The translations under genes and the position numbers were made by a program. A stretch of 64,000 nt of DNA. Origin: Pedobacter yulinensis (GTDB lineage: Bacteria; Bacteroidota; Bacteroidia; Sphingobacteriales; Sphingobacteriaceae). Below are positions 62,042 to 64,000 of the stretch, one piece after another (position 1 is the stretch's first letter; the number at the start of each line of letters is the position of its first letter). Location of the stretch: positions 620,001 to 684,000 of the forward strand of contig NZ_KZ686269.1 in NCBI RefSeq assembly GCF_003029735.1. The letters are read 5' to 3'. The notes under the pieces are model-generated. The model made no database searches, was not told the DNA's origin, and saw only the letters and a program-made list of their open reading frames with translations.

Positions 62042-64000
62042 ATGATCGAAGCCCTGTTTTTCAATCGCGACCTGAGCTGGATCGGTTTTAATGCGCGGGT
62101 GCTGTCCGAAGCCGGCAAGCCAGCGGTGCCGCTGTTGGAGCGCATCAGGTTTCTCGCCATTTTTTCGTCCAACCTGGATGAATTTTACAGGGTCAGGATG
62201 CCGGTATTAATGGCCCTGCATGCCCGCGTTGATCCGGGCGACGGCGTACCGGTCCCGGTATTGGGCGAGGCGTCGAAACGCATTGCAGTTCTGCAGAAGC
62301 AGTTTGGCCGCGTATTAAACCAGGAAATTATTCCGCAACTCGCCAGGCTCGGCATTGACTTCTATTATGGCTCACCTGTTCCAACCCGGGTGTCGGCGGC
62401 ACTGAGGGAAGTTTTTTTTAATGAAGTGCTTGGCCTGCTGCAGGTCAGCAGGATTGAGCCCGGAGCCCGGCTTCCTCTTGTTGAAAACAACCGGCTTTAT
62501 CAGTTGGTGGTTGCTGAAGATGAGCAGGGAAACGAGGTATTGTTCTTGGTAAATATTCCTGCCGAAGATGCGGGCCGTTTTTTCAGGCTGGCCGATGCCG
62601 GCCGGGAACAGATATTTTTCCTGGAAGACATGGTCCGCCATCACCTGGAAGACCTGCTGAAAGGGTACCGCGTGCTTGATAGCTTTAACCTGAAAATTAC
62701 GAGAAATGCAGAACTCAGCATCGGAGAGGAGTATGGAGAAGAGCTACCGGCGGTGCTCGAAGCCAGGCTGCAGCAGCGCGAGCTGGGCAGCGCGACCCGC
62801 CTGCTTTACCAGCCCGGACTGGCCCTGCGCCATCTTTACGCAATGATTTCTGCACTGGGCCTGGAAACAGCCATGCTTGTTGAGGGCGGACGGTACCATA
62901 ATCTGAAAGATCTCGCAGACTTGCCCCTGCCAGCGCAAGTGCCCGCTTATGCGCCGTGGTCTGCGCTGAAAAATGTCGATATAGGTTCATCGGGCAGTCT
63001 TTTTGACCAGATCTCTGCAAAAGACCTGTTTCTCCATACTCCCTACCAGGACTATCGCCCGGTTTTGCGGTTCTTCAATGAAGCGGCCACCGATCCCGGT
63101 GTAGAAGAGATCTGGGTTACCCTGTACCGGGTGGCCACGCAGTCGAAAATAGCCAGAAGCCTGGTCACGGCTGCGCGGAACGGAAAGCAGGTAATCGTAC
63201 TGGTCGAGCTCAAGGCCCGTTTTGACGAAGCCAACAACATAAAATGGGCAAAGACAATGAAGGCCGCTGGCGTAACGATCCTATACAGCCGTTTCGACCA
63301 GAAAGTACATGCAAAGATTGCCCTTATTAAACGGGTTGACAGCGATGGTCCGGGTTATCTGGGGCTTTTGGCTACCGGGAACCTGAACGAGACCACCGCA
63401 CGTTTTTACACCGATCATGTGCTGCTTACGGCAGATCAGCAGTTGTTAGCTGAGTTGCGGCAGCTTTTTCTGTTGTTGAAAACCAAGGATCGGCTTGCGC
63501 CGCAGCCTCATTTCGGGCACCTGCTCGTTGCTGGTTTCAACCTGCAGCAGCGTTTTCTGGACCTGATCAGCGCTGAAATTAACGAAGCACGTGCCGGACG
63601 ACCAGCGCTGATCATGTTGAAGATGAACAACCTGGAAGAAAAGGTGCTCATCAGCAAATTATATGAGGCGTCGTGCGCAGGCGTGGAGGTCCGTCTCATT
63701 GTTCGCAGCATTTGCTGTCTGATACCCGGGGTGCCGGGAATGAGCGAAAACATCAAAGTAAGGCGTATTGTAGGCCGTTATTTGGAGCACGGACGGATCT
63801 TCATATTCGGAAACGCTGCGCGCGGGCAGATCTTTCTCGGCTCTGCAGACTGGATGAACCGCAATATTTATAACCGCATCGAGGTGTGTTTCCCGCTGCG
63901 CGATCCGCTCCTGCAGCAGGAGATGAGGGAAATGATGCGGCTGTACCTGGCTGATGACGTTCAGGCCGTAGACCTAAACAGCAAACTCGAAAATGAAGTG
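62042..64000 (+). CDS. ppk1: Polyphosphate kinase 1 (runs off the right edge)
   Basis: PPK1 polymerises the gamma phosphate of ATP into polyphosphate. The first 653 codons are present; the family's length is about 690, so only a short tail is missing. The start is FFNRDLSWIGFNARVL, then FSSNLDEFYRVRMP. The autophosphorylated His is H423 (QKVHAKI), and the second conserved His is H583 (LEHGRIFIFG). It begins 2 bp after the HD-PycTM gene and is surely cotranscribed with it. A PPK2 lies at 32.9 kb. Confidence 0.95.
   Translation, partial: MIEALFFNRDLSWIGFNARVLSEAGKPAVPLLERIRFLAIFSSNLDEFYRVRMPVLMALHARVDPGDGVPVPVLGEASKRIAVLQKQFGRVLNQEIIPQLARLGIDFYYGSPVPTRVSAALREVFFNEVLGLLQVSRIEPGARLPLVENNRLYQLVVAEDEQGNEVLFLVNIPAEDAGRFFRLADAGREQIFFLEDMVRHHLEDLLKGYRVLDSFNLKITRNAELSIGEEYGEELPAVLEARLQQRELGSATRLLYQPGLALRHLYAMISALGLETAMLVEGGRYHNLKDLADLPLPAQVPAYAPWSALKNVDIGSSGSLFDQISAKDLFLHTPYQDYRPVLRFFNEAATDPGVEEIWVTLYRVATQSKIARSLVTAARNGKQVIVLVELKARFDEANNIKWAKTMKAAGVTILYSRFDQKVHAKIALIKRVDSDGPGYLGLLATGNLNETTARFYTDHVLLTADQQLLAELRQLFLLLKTKDRLAPQPHFGHLLVAGFNLQQRFLDLISAEINEARAGRPALIMLKMNNLEEKVLISKLYEASCAGVEVRLIVRSICCLIPGVPGMSENIKVRRIVGRYLEHGRIFIFGNAARGQIFLGSADWMNRNIYNRIEVCFPLRDPLLQQEMREMMRLYLADDVQAVDLNSKLENEV

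Overview
The window comes from a Bacteroidota chromosome, most likely Sphingobacteriales or a close relative. Supporting signs are the gene content (head-GIN, DUF6580, DUF6526 and PycTM/DUF5706 families, UMF1-type transporter, Rieske ferredoxin, GNAT-nitrilase fusion), lipoproteins with charged residues after the lipobox cysteine, a cobalamin riboswitch ahead of a TonB-dependent receptor, and many Bacteroidota-type -7 promoter boxes (TAnnTTTG). The region looks like ordinary chromosomal backbone: densely coding, with short operons on both strands. I see no insertion sequence, prophage, CRISPR array, rRNA or tRNA.

Layout. 1-16 kb holds housekeeping genes: queG, a GNAT/nitrilase fusion, a Gfo/Idh oxidoreductase, ruvB, a 3-hydroxyacyl-CoA dehydrogenase, pdxH, yqgE, purK-purE, a BaiN-like flavoprotein, a large secreted propeller-amidohydrolase and a first recQ. 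16-27 kb holds a head-GIN lipoprotein, a UMF1 transporter, a LutA-like protein, the classic thrS-infC-rpmI-rplT translation operon, bioF-bioD, and a divergent pair of a LexA-like (HTH plus S24) repressor and a GIY-YIG-like protein. 27-35 kb is envelope and phosphate metabolism: a protease-propeller-Omp85 protein, a class A PBP, PPK2 and a secreted serine hydrolase.

35-43 kb is the most system-like part. A cobalamin riboswitch controls a BtuB-type receptor, two tandem BtuG-like propeller lipoproteins and a third lipoprotein. A DUF6580 membrane protein follows, then, beyond a terminator, a sirtuin overlapping a DUF71 PP-loop protein. Together they suggest corrinoid capture at the cell surface, import and possibly remodelling.

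43-58 kb holds a glycine-zipper lipoprotein, a Dabb protein, dnaB, rlmB, manC, kdsD, a second recQ, kdsA, queE, a Rieske protein, folD, a secreted protein, lepA and dgt. The window ends with cutC, a glycosylasparaginase, a fusion of an HD phosphohydrolase domain to a PycTM (Pycsar effector-type) membrane module, and ppk1, which runs off the right edge two bases after the fusion gene.

Several -7 boxes lie only 4-9 bases before the start codon (pdxH, dnaB, bioF, dgt, queG, lepA), which suggests leaderless or near-leaderless mRNAs. All functions are inferred from sequence reading; no database search was run.
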